NCBI GenBank assembly: GCA_900545625.1
Contig: UQZS01000016.1
Location: 1 to 35,383, forward strand
Source: an uncultured Oscillospiraceae bacterium
Lineage (GTDB): Bacteria; Bacillota; Clostridia; Oscillospirales; Acutalibacteraceae
DNA length: 35,383 nucleotides
Direction: 5' to 3'
Positions 9,055 through 16,648 of this stretch are shown here, piece by piece. The notes beneath the pieces are model-generated. The model saw nothing but the letters and a program-made list of their open reading frames with translations, did not search any database and was not told where the DNA came from. Position 1 is the first letter of the stretch; every line of letters begins with the position of its first letter. The position numbers and the translations under genes are program-made.

Positions 9055-9063
9055 ATTATAGCA
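9055..9063 (-). promoter_or_regulatory. Extended -10 promoter of the candidate small RNA
   Basis: On the minus strand TGC-TATAAT forms an extended -10 in an A/T-rich context. No clear -35 is seen. Confidence 0.55.
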
Positions 9064-9164
9064 TACAGAAAAATTGTGAATAAATTATGAACAAACCGAA
9101 AAAAAGAGAAATTTTTACGAGAATTTGTCAACTTTTTATTGGGGAAAATTTTTTTGCTAAAACC

Positions 9165-9198
9165 CAAACAAATGTTTGCATTTTCAGAACATTTGTGC
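9165..9198. promoter_or_regulatory. Two LexA (SOS) boxes in the lexA promoter
   Basis: Box 1, CAAACAAATGTTTG (9165-9178), fits the Firmicutes CGAACN4GTTCG pattern at the AAC-N4-GTT core and overlaps the -35. Box 2, GAACATTTGTGC (9187-9198), has a full left half and one mismatch on the right, and covers the spacer up to the -10. Negative autoregulation of lexA is expected. Confidence 0.75.
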
Positions 9199-9204
9199 TA
9201 CAAT
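9176..9204 (+). promoter_or_regulatory. Promoter of lexA
   Basis: TTGCAT (9176-9181), 17 bp, TACAAT (9199-9204) with upstream TGTGC. It is overlapped by the two LexA boxes. Confidence 0.75.
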
Positions 9205-9265
9205 AGTGCTGCAAACCGGTGTATCCCATTACAAAAGCGCACGGAAGCGGTTGAAAGGGGTTCTT

Positions 9266-9856
9266 ATGAATACGATCAACAAAACACAAAAGAAGATCTA
9301 TGAATACCTCATGGAGCGCTGCCGCAGCGGCATTCCACCCTCGGTGCGCGAGATCGGTGCGGCGGTGGGGCTCAAATCCACCTCGTCCGTGCAGGCGAAT
9401 CTCGATGCGCTTGAGGAAGCGGGCTTCATTGAGCGCGATCCGATGCTCAAGCGCTCCATCCGCGTTTTGGGCGAGGCGGAAAACGTCACGAACGTGCCTC
9501 TTTTGGGTACGGTCACGGCAGGCGCACCGATCCTGGCGGTGGAGCAGATCGAAAGCTATCTGCCGTACAGCGGACGCGGCGCAAAGGACAAAACCCTGTT
9601 TGCCCTGCGCGTGCGCGGGGACAGCATGGTGAACGCCGGCATTTTGAGCGGTGATATCGTGATCGTTGAAAAAACGCCGGCCGCGCAGAACGGCGAGATC
9701 GTCGTCGCCATGATCGAGGATGAGGCGACGGTGAAGCGCTTCTATAAGGAAAAGGGCCATTTTCGTTTGCAGCCGGAAAACGACGCCTATGAGCCGATCA
9801 TCGTCAACGAGGTCATCATTCTCGGCAAGGTGATCGCCCTTTTGCGCAATTATTAA
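9266..9856 (+). CDS. lexA: SOS repressor LexA
   Basis: 196 aa. The N-terminal winged helix (1-65; TQKKIYEYL, PPSVREIGAAVGLKSTSSVQ) binds SOS boxes. The C-terminal S24 peptidase domain carries the self-cleavage site Ala85-Gly86 (TVTAGAPI), nucleophile Ser120 (RGDSM) and general base Lys157 (EATVKRFY). RecA filaments trigger cleavage and induce DNA repair genes. The ATG at 9266 has AAAGGGG 5 bases upstream; the open frame extends to 9176 but that part is promoter. SOS boxes directly upstream confirm the identity. Confidence 0.97.
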   Translation: MNTINKTQKKIYEYLMERCRSGIPPSVREIGAAVGLKSTSSVQANLDALEEAGFIERDPMLKRSIRVLGEAENVTNVPLLGTVTAGAPILAVEQIESYLPYSGRGAKDKTLFALRVRGDSMVNAGILSGDIVIVEKTPAAQNGEIVVAMIEDEATVKRFYKEKGHFRLQPENDAYEPIIVNEVIILGKVIALLRNY

Positions 9857-9879
9857 GGCAAAGATTTTCTGTAAAATCC

Positions 9880-9921
9880 AATCGGCGCGGGAATGCAAAA
9901 GTATTCCCGTGCCGATTTTTT
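9880..9921. terminator. Terminator after lexA
   Basis: Stem AATCGGCGCGGGAAT / ATTCCCGTGCCGATT with one G-T pair, followed by TTTT on the plus strand. The minus strand has only weak T-rich sequence after the stem, but the hairpin also lies just beyond the end of the convergent GH35 gene. Confidence 0.85.
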
Positions 9922-9950
9922 GTTTTGCCGGGTTTGCCGAACCCTGTCTG

Positions 9951-12038
9951 TTAAAGCGTCTGCTGCGTTTTGGCGACCTCCCACGCGTGTCGGAGCACCA
10001 ATGCATTGCTGTGCAGGGGGATCGGGATCTCGTTGTACACGTTTGAAACGCCGAACCGTGTTTTCGGTGCGGTGCGCAGGGTGAGCACGGGATTTTCCCG
10101 CAAGTATTCCGCATAATCGCGCAAATACATCACAAACCGCCCGTCAATGTTGAAATAATCGTTGATGAGCGTTGTGCCGCTGAAGACCTGTAAATTTAAG
10201 CCTTCAAAATCAAATTCCAGCCGCACGTCAAAGCGGTTTTCCAATATGTTTTCGGGCAGACGCAATTCATAATACGCCCGCCGCCCATGAGAAAATAAAT
10301 AGGAGTTGTAGGGGAGCGCCTTGCGCGCGCAGGGTTCGAGCGAAATCTGATGCTTTACATCTGTTTCGGTGATACGCTCACAGATGACGGCGTTGCCGTC
10401 GCAATAGACCGTGCCGTCGGCAAAAAATGCTTTGCCGTTTATGACGTGGAAGCGTTTGGCTTCCTCTATGGAAAGCACGACCACGCGCACATCGCCGACC
10501 TTTACACCGTCCCTGCCTAAAGGCAGCGCGATTTCGCCGTTGTCGGTTTTGCAGCGCGGGGGAATCCCCTCGCATTCTGTAAACCAGCAGACCGTTTCGC
10601 CGTTCTCGGAGAGCTTGGCGATGGGCTGGGCAAGGATATAATCAAAATGCGTGTTTCCAAGCGTAAGATCAAAGGGGTAGAAGAACATCGCGCCCGCTTT
10701 TACCTCGATAGGCGGCAGCTTTACCTGTTTTTCATCAAAGTCCACACGCACGCGCACGTCGTGAAAATCCTTGTAGGCAAGCCCTTTTTCGTAAGCGGAG
10801 GCAAAGAAGTAGCCGCTGCCCGACGCATCGGCGCGCACGGAGCATTTCAGAAACGAAATATCTGTCGGATCGCTCGATTTCCACTTTGGAAAAAACGCCT
10901 GCTTTAACGCGATGCGGTCGTCGAATTCCCGGATAAACAGGTGTAAAAGCCGCAGCCGGTCACCGTGCGGGCGGCACTCGCCGTAGCGGGAGATAGGCGC
11001 CTGAAAATCGTAGTCGATCAGGGAATAGTTGTTCGGGTAGCCCGTGCGGCGGCTTTCCTGCATGGGTCGGTCGTTCGGATTCGTGCCGCCGCAGAACATA
11101 TAGTAGCCGAGCCACTGCATCCCCGAAGCGAACTTGGCAAAGCCCACGCCGTAGCCGTCCTTTTCGGAAATGTACGGGCGGCGGTGCTGTGTGACCTGGT
11201 TGCCCGGCCCCGTCTCGCAGGACGCGTATGGAACATGGTCGTAAACGCCCGCTTTTGCGATACGGTTTTTGTGCAGATCCGCACCGATCTCATCCTCCGA
11301 CTTCGCGGGGGTGATGGCAAAGCGGTTGTTTGGCTTCAGCGCCTTTTTCCCCATGTTCCAGGGGCCGTCCGGGTAACCGCCCATCGTGGGCAGGAATTCA
11401 CGGTCGGGCACGCCGCTGGGCCATGCGGTCATGGTGAAGAACGGCACGCGAAAGCCGATCTCCTCCGCGATCTTCCGCAAGGTATGCAGGTGGGAGGCCT
11501 TGCCCGTGTACTCGTTTTCGAGCTGGATGCCGATCACGGTCTCGCCGTCTAAGAAGGGGGCGACCTCTTTGTAAAGCCCTGCCCAAAAGTCGCGCACTTC
11601 GGCGAGGTATTTCGGGTTGTCGGTGCGCTTGCCGCGCATGCGGTTGATGCGCTTCGGAAAGCCCCCGCGCACCACCTCGCCGTGGCACCACGGGCCGACG
11701 CGCAGGATGCAGGGCATCCGGATCTCGCGGCAAAGGGACAGAAACGCGGCTACATCCCGGTTGCCGGAAAAGTTGAAAACGCCCTTTTCCTCCTCGTGGT
11801 AATTCCAGAACACATAGGTGGATACGGTGTTGATGCCGCAGTCGCGCATTTTCAAAAGCGTGCTTTTCCACCGTGCGCGCGGGCAGCGCGAAAAGTGCAG
11901 CTCGCCCGCTATCACGGTATAGGGTTCATTGTTTTTCGTAAAATACCGGGTGTTCACGCCGTAGGCGCTCGGTATGTTGCCGTAGTGAAAATCACCCGCC
12001 TCGACGGGCTTCAGCTTTGCCCGGATCAGGATGTCCAT
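9951..12038 (-). CDS. GH35-family beta-galactosidase
   Basis: 695 aa. The N-terminal TIM-barrel follows the GH35 pattern: AGELHFSRCPRARWKSTLLK (44-63), GINTVSTYVFWNYHE, LRVGPWCHGE and IQLENEYTG (171-179), whose ENEY region holds the acid/base Glu. ASCETGPG is a candidate for the nucleophile region, though it departs from the usual GH35 motif. Beta domains follow to the C-terminus. GH35 enzymes remove terminal beta-linked galactose. No signal peptide is seen, so it may act in the cytoplasm on imported oligosaccharides. The ATG at 12038 has GGAGG 5 bases upstream. It is the last gene of a three-gene minus-strand unit, 10 bases after the metallophosphoesterase. Confidence 0.85.
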   Translation of the reverse strand: MDILIRAKLKPVEAGDFHYGNIPSAYGVNTRYFTKNNEPYTVIAGELHFSRCPRARWKSTLLKMRDCGINTVSTYVFWNYHEEEKGVFNFSGNRDVAAFLSLCREIRMPCILRVGPWCHGEVVRGGFPKRINRMRGKRTDNPKYLAEVRDFWAGLYKEVAPFLDGETVIGIQLENEYTGKASHLHTLRKIAEEIGFRVPFFTMTAWPSGVPDREFLPTMGGYPDGPWNMGKKALKPNNRFAITPAKSEDEIGADLHKNRIAKAGVYDHVPYASCETGPGNQVTQHRRPYISEKDGYGVGFAKFASGMQWLGYYMFCGGTNPNDRPMQESRRTGYPNNYSLIDYDFQAPISRYGECRPHGDRLRLLHLFIREFDDRIALKQAFFPKWKSSDPTDISFLKCSVRADASGSGYFFASAYEKGLAYKDFHDVRVRVDFDEKQVKLPPIEVKAGAMFFYPFDLTLGNTHFDYILAQPIAKLSENGETVCWFTECEGIPPRCKTDNGEIALPLGRDGVKVGDVRVVVLSIEEAKRFHVINGKAFFADGTVYCDGNAVICERITETDVKHQISLEPCARKALPYNSYLFSHGRRAYYELRLPENILENRFDVRLEFDFEGLNLQVFSGTTLINDYFNIDGRFVMYLRDYAEYLRENPVLTLRTAPKTRFGVSNVYNEIPIPLHSNALVLRHAWEVAKTQQTL

Positions 12039-12048
12039 AGTTCCTCCG

Positions 12049-13140
12049 TTATTGCGCGGTGTTGTCGGTGATGACGATGTGCTCGATAGAGACCGCCTGA
12101 TTTTCTCCCGAACCCGTTACGGTCACAAGCGTGCCGCCCGTTTGCTCGGCGCCGTTCCAGGGCGCGGGCGAGGGCCCGGTTTTTAACCCGTAGGTCATGG
12201 TGATCCCCTCATAGGTAATGCTCGCGTTATTTTCGTGATCATGCCCGCAGAACAGATATTTTGTGGAACCGAGCTCTTTGCACTTGTCAAAGAAACCGGA
12301 ATTGACCTTGGCGCAGCCGGGCAGATAGGCGCATTTGCCGAAGCCGAGCTCTTCCGGCACGGTGTAGCTGCCGTCTTCGTCCTGTACGGCAAGGGTCTCG
12401 ATCGCCTCACGGAATTCCGGCTGGGCAAAATGGGTAAAGACCATGGACGGTACGACCCTGCCCGCCGCATCCGCGATGCCGTTGACATTCCATTCGTACC
12501 ACGCGATCTGTTCGTAGCCCATGGGGACTTCGCCCGTCGAGCCGTCGTCATATTCCGTGTATTCGCCGTTGTCCATCAAAAACAGGGTGTAAACGGGCGC
12601 GCCGTCCTCCGTGATATTCACGACATAGTTTCCGCTGCCGTAGAGATTGGACGGTCCTTTCTGAAACAGGCAGTATTCGGAGTCCGTGTAGCAGTCGCCC
12701 TGCCAGTTTTTGGAATTTGTCGGGATCTCCGCGTCGTGGTTGCCGTATACGGGCGCCCAGGGAATGCCGTACGCGTCTATGTGCCGGATGAAATTCTTTA
12801 ACGAGAACCGGCTTGCAAAAGCAGAGACGTTGTCGCCCGGCAGCACGATGAGGTCGGGCTGCGTTCTTTCGACCAGCGCATCCATTTCCTCGTAGCACGC
12901 CTTGTTGTCGATCAGATTTGTCCAGAGCTGTGTGTCGGTGAACATTAAAATTTTGAAATCCTCGCGTTCCTTTGCGACCGTTTGAAGCTTCGAGAGCTCA
13001 AATGTCTGACCGACGCCCCAGACTTCCACGTGCTTTTCGCCCGTCAGCGGGAAAAACAATACGCCCGCTACGATCACGACGGCTGCAAGCAGCACGCATA
13101 CGGTGATCTTGAGCCCCTTTACGACTTTCGCCTTCTGCAT
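12049..13140 (-). CDS. Membrane-anchored metallophosphoesterase
   Basis: 363 aa. The start at 13140 (MQKAKVVKG) has GGTGAGG 5 bases upstream; the longer open frame to 13398 overlaps the previous gene. A single N-terminal membrane helix (about 8-30) anchors a calcineurin-like phosphoesterase outside the cell. Metal-binding motifs are FTDTQLW (Gln where DxH is usual), LPGDN, YGNHDAE, FTHF and FCGHDHENN. It belongs to a purple-acid-phosphatase-like subgroup found beside glycoside hydrolases. Its likely role is removing phosphate from a glycan or phosphoester outside the membrane; substrate unknown. It lies 7 bases after the phosphodiesterase gene and 10 before GH35. Confidence 0.85.
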   Translation of the reverse strand: MQKAKVVKGLKITVCVLLAAVVIVAGVLFFPLTGEKHVEVWGVGQTFELSKLQTVAKEREDFKILMFTDTQLWTNLIDNKACYEEMDALVERTQPDLIVLPGDNVSAFASRFSLKNFIRHIDAYGIPWAPVYGNHDAEIPTNSKNWQGDCYTDSEYCLFQKGPSNLYGSGNYVVNITEDGAPVYTLFLMDNGEYTEYDDGSTGEVPMGYEQIAWYEWNVNGIADAAGRVVPSMVFTHFAQPEFREAIETLAVQDEDGSYTVPEELGFGKCAYLPGCAKVNSGFFDKCKELGSTKYLFCGHDHENNASITYEGITMTYGLKTGPSPAPWNGAEQTGGTLVTVTGSGENQAVSIEHIVITDNTAQ

Positions 13141-13147
13141 TTCTACC

Positions 13148-14305
13148 TCACCTTTCCTGTGCCGTAAAGCCGTCATAGTCTTCGGCAAAATACGCTTCGT
13201 CCAAGAGGCGGTTCGTGGCGATCCAGGTGGTGCGCTCTTCGAGCGTCTGTCCGCCGTGCCCCTGGCCGATGCCGCCGTGGTCGTTGGCAAAGACCACCAG
13301 CCACTCCTCATTATACAGGCTTTCGCGCTCGGCGACAACTTGTAAAATTTCATAGGCATAGGTATCGCAGGTGTATACGGCGTTTTTGTACTGTGCATTC
13401 TGCGGAGAAAACTCGTAATTGTGCCCCGCCGTGTCTATGTTATGGAAAATGCCGCACACCACGTCGTCGCCCGCCGCCATGCGCGCAAGCACCCAGTCAC
13501 GCATGCCGCTGTCAAAGGGCGCGTCGGGGGAGGGGCTCTCCGGTGCGACGAAATTGTAAAGCTCCAGCGTTTCGGCCTCGGTCTTTTTGAGCTTATCCTT
13601 CGTTTCGCGGTCGATGTCGCAGAACAGCACGGGCAGCTGCGGGTTAGAAAGCGCCAGCTTTACCTCTTCTTTTAAGTTGACGTCTAAGTATTGGTCCCAG
13701 TCGAACGCCAGCGCCGTATGTAAGCCCTGTTCGGCGTACTCCAAAATAAAGGTCTTGTATTGCAGGTTCTTGACGTCGTCGTTGGTCTTGATCCCGTGCG
13801 AAGCGCCCCAAACGCCTGTAAACTGAGACGTCCAGCTTGCCGAAGTCGAGGTGGTCTGCTCGGTATCCGTTCCCGTTTCGCCGCCGCAGTAGGCAAGGTA
13901 GATGCCGCCCTCTGCAGCGAGTGTGCGGATGCCGCTTGCAGACTGCCGCCCGCCGCCGAGGCTTTGGTCAAATACGTTTGCCCCTTCGAAAAGCTGCAGC
14001 GCCGCGTCCGCGCGCATCCCGTCAAAGCCCAAAAAGAGCACCTTGCGCGTTTTGCCATCGGGCGAGACGGCGCTGCCGTTTTCTATGGTGCATTCGTCTA
14101 AAAATGCGTGCACGTGGTGGTATACCTGATATTCCGGTACGGATGCGGAGGCGGAGTTCACCCAGATGCCCGACTGATCCAGCGTTTGCAGGTAAGAGGC
14201 GTCCGACACGGGCGCTTCTTCTTTTTGACAGCAGGCGAGCGCCGTTATAGCGAGCGCTGCGGCAGAGACCACCGCGTCTGCTTTTAAGACGGTTTTCCAA
14301 TGCAT
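13148..14305 (-). CDS. Alkaline-phosphatase-superfamily phosphodiesterase, probable lipoprotein
   Basis: 385 aa. The N-terminus is a signal sequence ending TALACC, so a lipid-anchored Cys is likely though the lipobox is not perfect. Type I phosphodiesterase/nucleotide pyrophosphatase-like motifs are VLFLGFDGMRADA (first metal Asp), STSASWTSQFTG (Ser/Thr nucleophile region), HNIDTAGHNYEF (second metal site) and FANDHGGIGQGHGG. Such enzymes cut phosphodiesters or release phospho-groups from sugars and lipids. The start at 14305 has AGAGGAG 8 bases upstream. It is the first gene of the minus-strand unit, with an exported phosphatase next to it, so the two may act in sequence on a phosphodiester-decorated glycan (inference). 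Confidence 0.8.
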   Translation of the reverse strand: MHWKTVLKADAVVSAAALAITALACCQKEEAPVSDASYLQTLDQSGIWVNSASASVPEYQVYHHVHAFLDECTIENGSAVSPDGKTRKVLFLGFDGMRADAALQLFEGANVFDQSLGGGRQSASGIRTLAAEGGIYLAYCGGETGTDTEQTTSTSASWTSQFTGVWGASHGIKTNDDVKNLQYKTFILEYAEQGLHTALAFDWDQYLDVNLKEEVKLALSNPQLPVLFCDIDRETKDKLKKTEAETLELYNFVAPESPSPDAPFDSGMRDWVLARMAAGDDVVCGIFHNIDTAGHNYEFSPQNAQYKNAVYTCDTYAYEILQVVAERESLYNEEWLVVFANDHGGIGQGHGGQTLEERTTWIATNRLLDEAYFAEDYDGFTAQER

Positions 14306-14330
14306 AAGGTCACTCCTCTCTTTTGGTTTT

Positions 14331-14336
14331 ATTATA
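14331..14336 (-). promoter_or_regulatory. Possible -10 of the phosphodiesterase operon
   Basis: TATAAT on the minus strand, 25 bases before the start codon. A TTGAAA is found at 14358-14363 but the spacing (21 bp) is too long for a normal promoter, so activator dependence is possible. Confidence 0.4.
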
Positions 14337-14377
14337 AAAGAAGGTGCGTGCCGCCGCTTTCAAAAAGCGCGCAAAAC

Positions 14378-14425
14378 CTTTCGATTTCCTGCCGTTATTC
14401 CGAAAGGAAAGCGGAAAATCGAAAG
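14378..14425. promoter_or_regulatory. Inverted repeat in the divergent promoter region
   Basis: A perfect 10-bp inverted repeat, CTTTCGATTT (14378-14387) and AAATCGAAAG (14416-14425), lies between the phosphodiesterase operon and the GH2 gene. A related CTTTTCGATT occurs at 16564-16573, overlapping the -35 of the main operon. It is a candidate regulator site, perhaps for the AraC protein encoded nearby. Confidence 0.4.
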
Positions 14426-14466
14426 TTTGCGATATGTTTTTGAAAGTGCCCGCCGCGTCTGTATGC

Positions 14467-14472
14467 TACAAT
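14467..14472 (+). promoter_or_regulatory. Possible -10 of the GH2 gene
   Basis: TATGC-TACAAT resembles the other TGCTACAAT promoters here. No -35 lies at 17 bp; a TTGAAA is 21 bp away. The ATG at 14471 falls inside this element, so 14495 is the better start. Confidence 0.45.
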
Positions 14473-14494
14473 GGCAAAAAAGGAGTGTGACGAT

Positions 14495-15454
14495 ATGGTC
14501 GATTTCACGAATCCCGTTTGGGAAACGCCGATCCTTCCGCCCGTGCCCGGAACGGTGCGCGGCGCGGCGGCAAGCCTGCCGCTTGCCGACCGAAAAAAAC
14601 GGGACTGGAAGCTTTTGCGCACACCGATCGAGGATGTCCCTTCGCCTTTTTCGGAAAAGCAGGACTATGATTTCGATGCCGTGCCCGAAGCGCAGTGGGA
14701 ATCGATCGTCGTGCCCGGAGAGCTGTCCATGCAGGGTGTGGACGTGCAGAACAACCGGGAATATTACTACCGCCGCACGGTGCGTCTGCCGCGAAAGCTG
14801 CCGAAGGGCCGCGTGTTTCTGCGCTTTTACGGGGTGTACAGCAATGCGCGCGTGTGGGCGAACGGCGTGTTCCTGCGCAGCCACGTCGGCGGCTTTACTG
14901 CGTGGGACTGTGAGGTCACGGAATTCGCAAAAGCAGGCGCGTTCCGTCTGGTTGTCGGCGTTGCGGACATCGAAGGCGGCAATCAGGGAATCTGGAATCC
15001 GGACGGGCAGAAAGTGAGCGACGGCGCGCGGGCAAGCTATTATGCGCACCACAATATCGGCGGCATTTTGCGCGGGGTGACGCTGTTCGTGCTGCCCGAA
15101 AGCGCGCTTGTGCGCATGCACCTAAACGCCGAACCCGATCCTGCCTTACAAAACGGTACGCTGACCGCCGAACTGCTTGCCGACGCGGACACGGACGATT
15201 TGGAAGTCCAAATGGAGCTGTTTGCGGGAGAACGGTGCGTCGGCGCCGTGCGCGAGGCTTTTCCCCTTGACGAAGTACAGACCGGCTGTGCGCGGCACGC
15301 GCTGGATGTTACGCGGGCGGCGCGGTTCTACGAATATGAAAAAAATGATCGAAAATTCCAAGCGCGCTGTCTCTGGCAGCTGCCGGCGCGCTGGTTCTGC
15401 TGCGTGCCCGCTCGAAGAAGAACGACATCATCTGATCTTCCTTTCGATAGATAA
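14495..15454 (+). pseudogene. GH2-family glycosidase, truncated to its N-terminal domains
   Basis: About 319 codons. The start at 14495 has AAGGAG upstream. Residues to about 220 form the GH2 sugar-binding jelly roll (REYYYRRTVRLPRKLPKGRVFLRFYGVYSNARVWANGVFLRSHVGGFTAWD, in the family's typical order), followed by the start of the GH2 immunoglobulin-like domain. From about 15345 the frame turns into unlike sequence (FQARCLWQLPARWFCC) and stops. The catalytic TIM barrel, and thus both catalytic Glu residues, are missing; full GH2 enzymes have at least 600 residues. Another frame just here (15355-15435) encodes SALSLAAAGALVLLRARSKK and a stop, like the C-terminal membrane anchor of a surface protein. 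It is therefore a gene remnant, or an assembly join. Confidence 0.75.
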
Positions 15455-15458
15455 GTAA

Positions 15459-15492
15459 GACAGCCCCGCGGCATTTGCGCTGCGGGGCTGTC
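15459..15492. terminator. Hairpin terminator after the GH2 remnant
   Basis: Stem GACAGCCCCGC / GCGGGGCTGTC. The T tracts are weak (GCTATTTT on the plus strand). The stem is almost the same as that at 7347-7384. Confidence 0.65.
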
Positions 15493-15573
15493 GCTATTTT
15501 GACAGATACAGATGTTCGTGAAGTCAAACATGGGAGCGCCCTTGCTTTGTCTGATCTGTATTTTGCCTGTTTG

Positions 15574-16422
15574 TCAGAATTTCAGTCTGCGGAATTTTCC
15601 CGGGGAAATCCCGACGTTGGTGGTAAAGAAGTAAATAAAATTCGATTCGCTGTTAAATCCCGTTTCATAGGCGATCTCCGAGACCGTCATGGAAGTACGC
15701 TGCAACAGCTCTTTGGCGCGGTTGAGGCGTACGATGAGCACATAGTCGTAAGGCGAAAAGCCCGTCTGCTGCTTGAACACGCGTGAAAAATGCGAGGGAC
15801 TCATGTGCATACAGTCGGCAAGCTCCTGCACGGTAAGGTTCTGCTGCAAATGCGCCGAGATGTATTCACGCACCTCCTGCACGCTGTCCTCATAGCTTTC
15901 CTTGTTTTTGCCGCGCACGATCGAGGGGGAGGAAAGCTCCGCAAGCAGCTTGTAGACGTCCAAGGACAATTGCATTTCCGAAACGGGATTTTCTCCGCTG
16001 ATACCCGAAAACAGACGGAACAGCAGGCGCCGAACGTGCTCGCGGTCACTGCATTTGAGCAAGCAGCCCGAAACTTTTGTGATCTCCGTATACAGCTGCT
16101 CGGCATTGGAGCCCGCAAAATGCACCCAAATGGACTCCAAATGATCCTTGGTGTAGTATTCGTGCGGGACGCGGCAGTCTAAAAACACCGTGTCGCCCTC
16201 GCGCGCGGTGATGTGCTTACCGTCCTTTACGAAAGTGAACGTGCCGTCGATCACATACAGTACCAAAAAGCTGTCGTAATTTTCACGCACCAGATGATAG
16301 TTTTTGCTGTAGAAAAAATGTCCCGCACTGATCGGGTAAAAATACAGCCGTTTCGCCGTCGGGGACGGTGTGGAAAAATACAGATCCGACTTTCTCAGGA
16401 CGCCGCTTTCCGAGGATTTCAT
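15574..16422 (-). CDS. AraC-family transcriptional regulator
   Basis: 282 aa. The N-terminal cupin-like sensing domain has FLVLYVIDGTFTFVKDGKHITAREGDTVFLDCRVPHEYY. The C-terminal double helix-turn-helix (about 185-282) has LTVQELADCMHMSPSHFSRVFKQQTG and TSMTVSEIAYETGFNSESNFIYFFTTNVGISPGKFRR. The start at 16422 has GAGGTG 6 bases upstream; a TTG at 16482 would add 20 residues without a good site. It is divergent from the L-galactose-type operon and lies between the two sugar gene groups, so it is the likely local activator responding to a sugar. Confidence 0.92.
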   Translation of the reverse strand: MKSSESGVLRKSDLYFSTPSPTAKRLYFYPISAGHFFYSKNYHLVRENYDSFLVLYVIDGTFTFVKDGKHITAREGDTVFLDCRVPHEYYTKDHLESIWVHFAGSNAEQLYTEITKVSGCLLKCSDREHVRRLLFRLFSGISGENPVSEMQLSLDVYKLLAELSSPSIVRGKNKESYEDSVQEVREYISAHLQQNLTVQELADCMHMSPSHFSRVFKQQTGFSPYDYVLIVRLNRAKELLQRTSMTVSEIAYETGFNSESNFIYFFTTNVGISPGKFRRLKF

Positions 16423-16571
16423 ACCGACACCTCGCTGTGTAACAGAATCACCTCGCGAAACACTGCGGAAGTAAACTTCCAAGCGCTTCGGAGAACGTTG
16501 TATGATTCCCGCCTCGCACTTGCGCGCTCGCGGAAATAATAGGATTTCTAAAAAGTTCGGTTGCTTTTCGA

Positions 16572-16600
16572 TTGACGATGTGCCGTATACATTATATAAT
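16572..16600 (+). promoter_or_regulatory. Promoter of the sugar-use operon
   Basis: TTGACG (16572-16577), 17 bp, TATAAT (16595-16600). This is a strong promoter about 45 bases before the DUF5107 gene. CTTTTCGATT overlaps its -35. Confidence 0.8.
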
Positions 16601-16648
16601 CAAGCTGTACAAAAAGTCAAATTTCTTTATGCAAATTGAGGCGTTTTT

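Noticed and set aside
14471..14494. Earlier ATG at 14471 for the GH2 gene
   Set aside because: It falls inside the likely -10 element, and the AAGGAG site precedes 14495.
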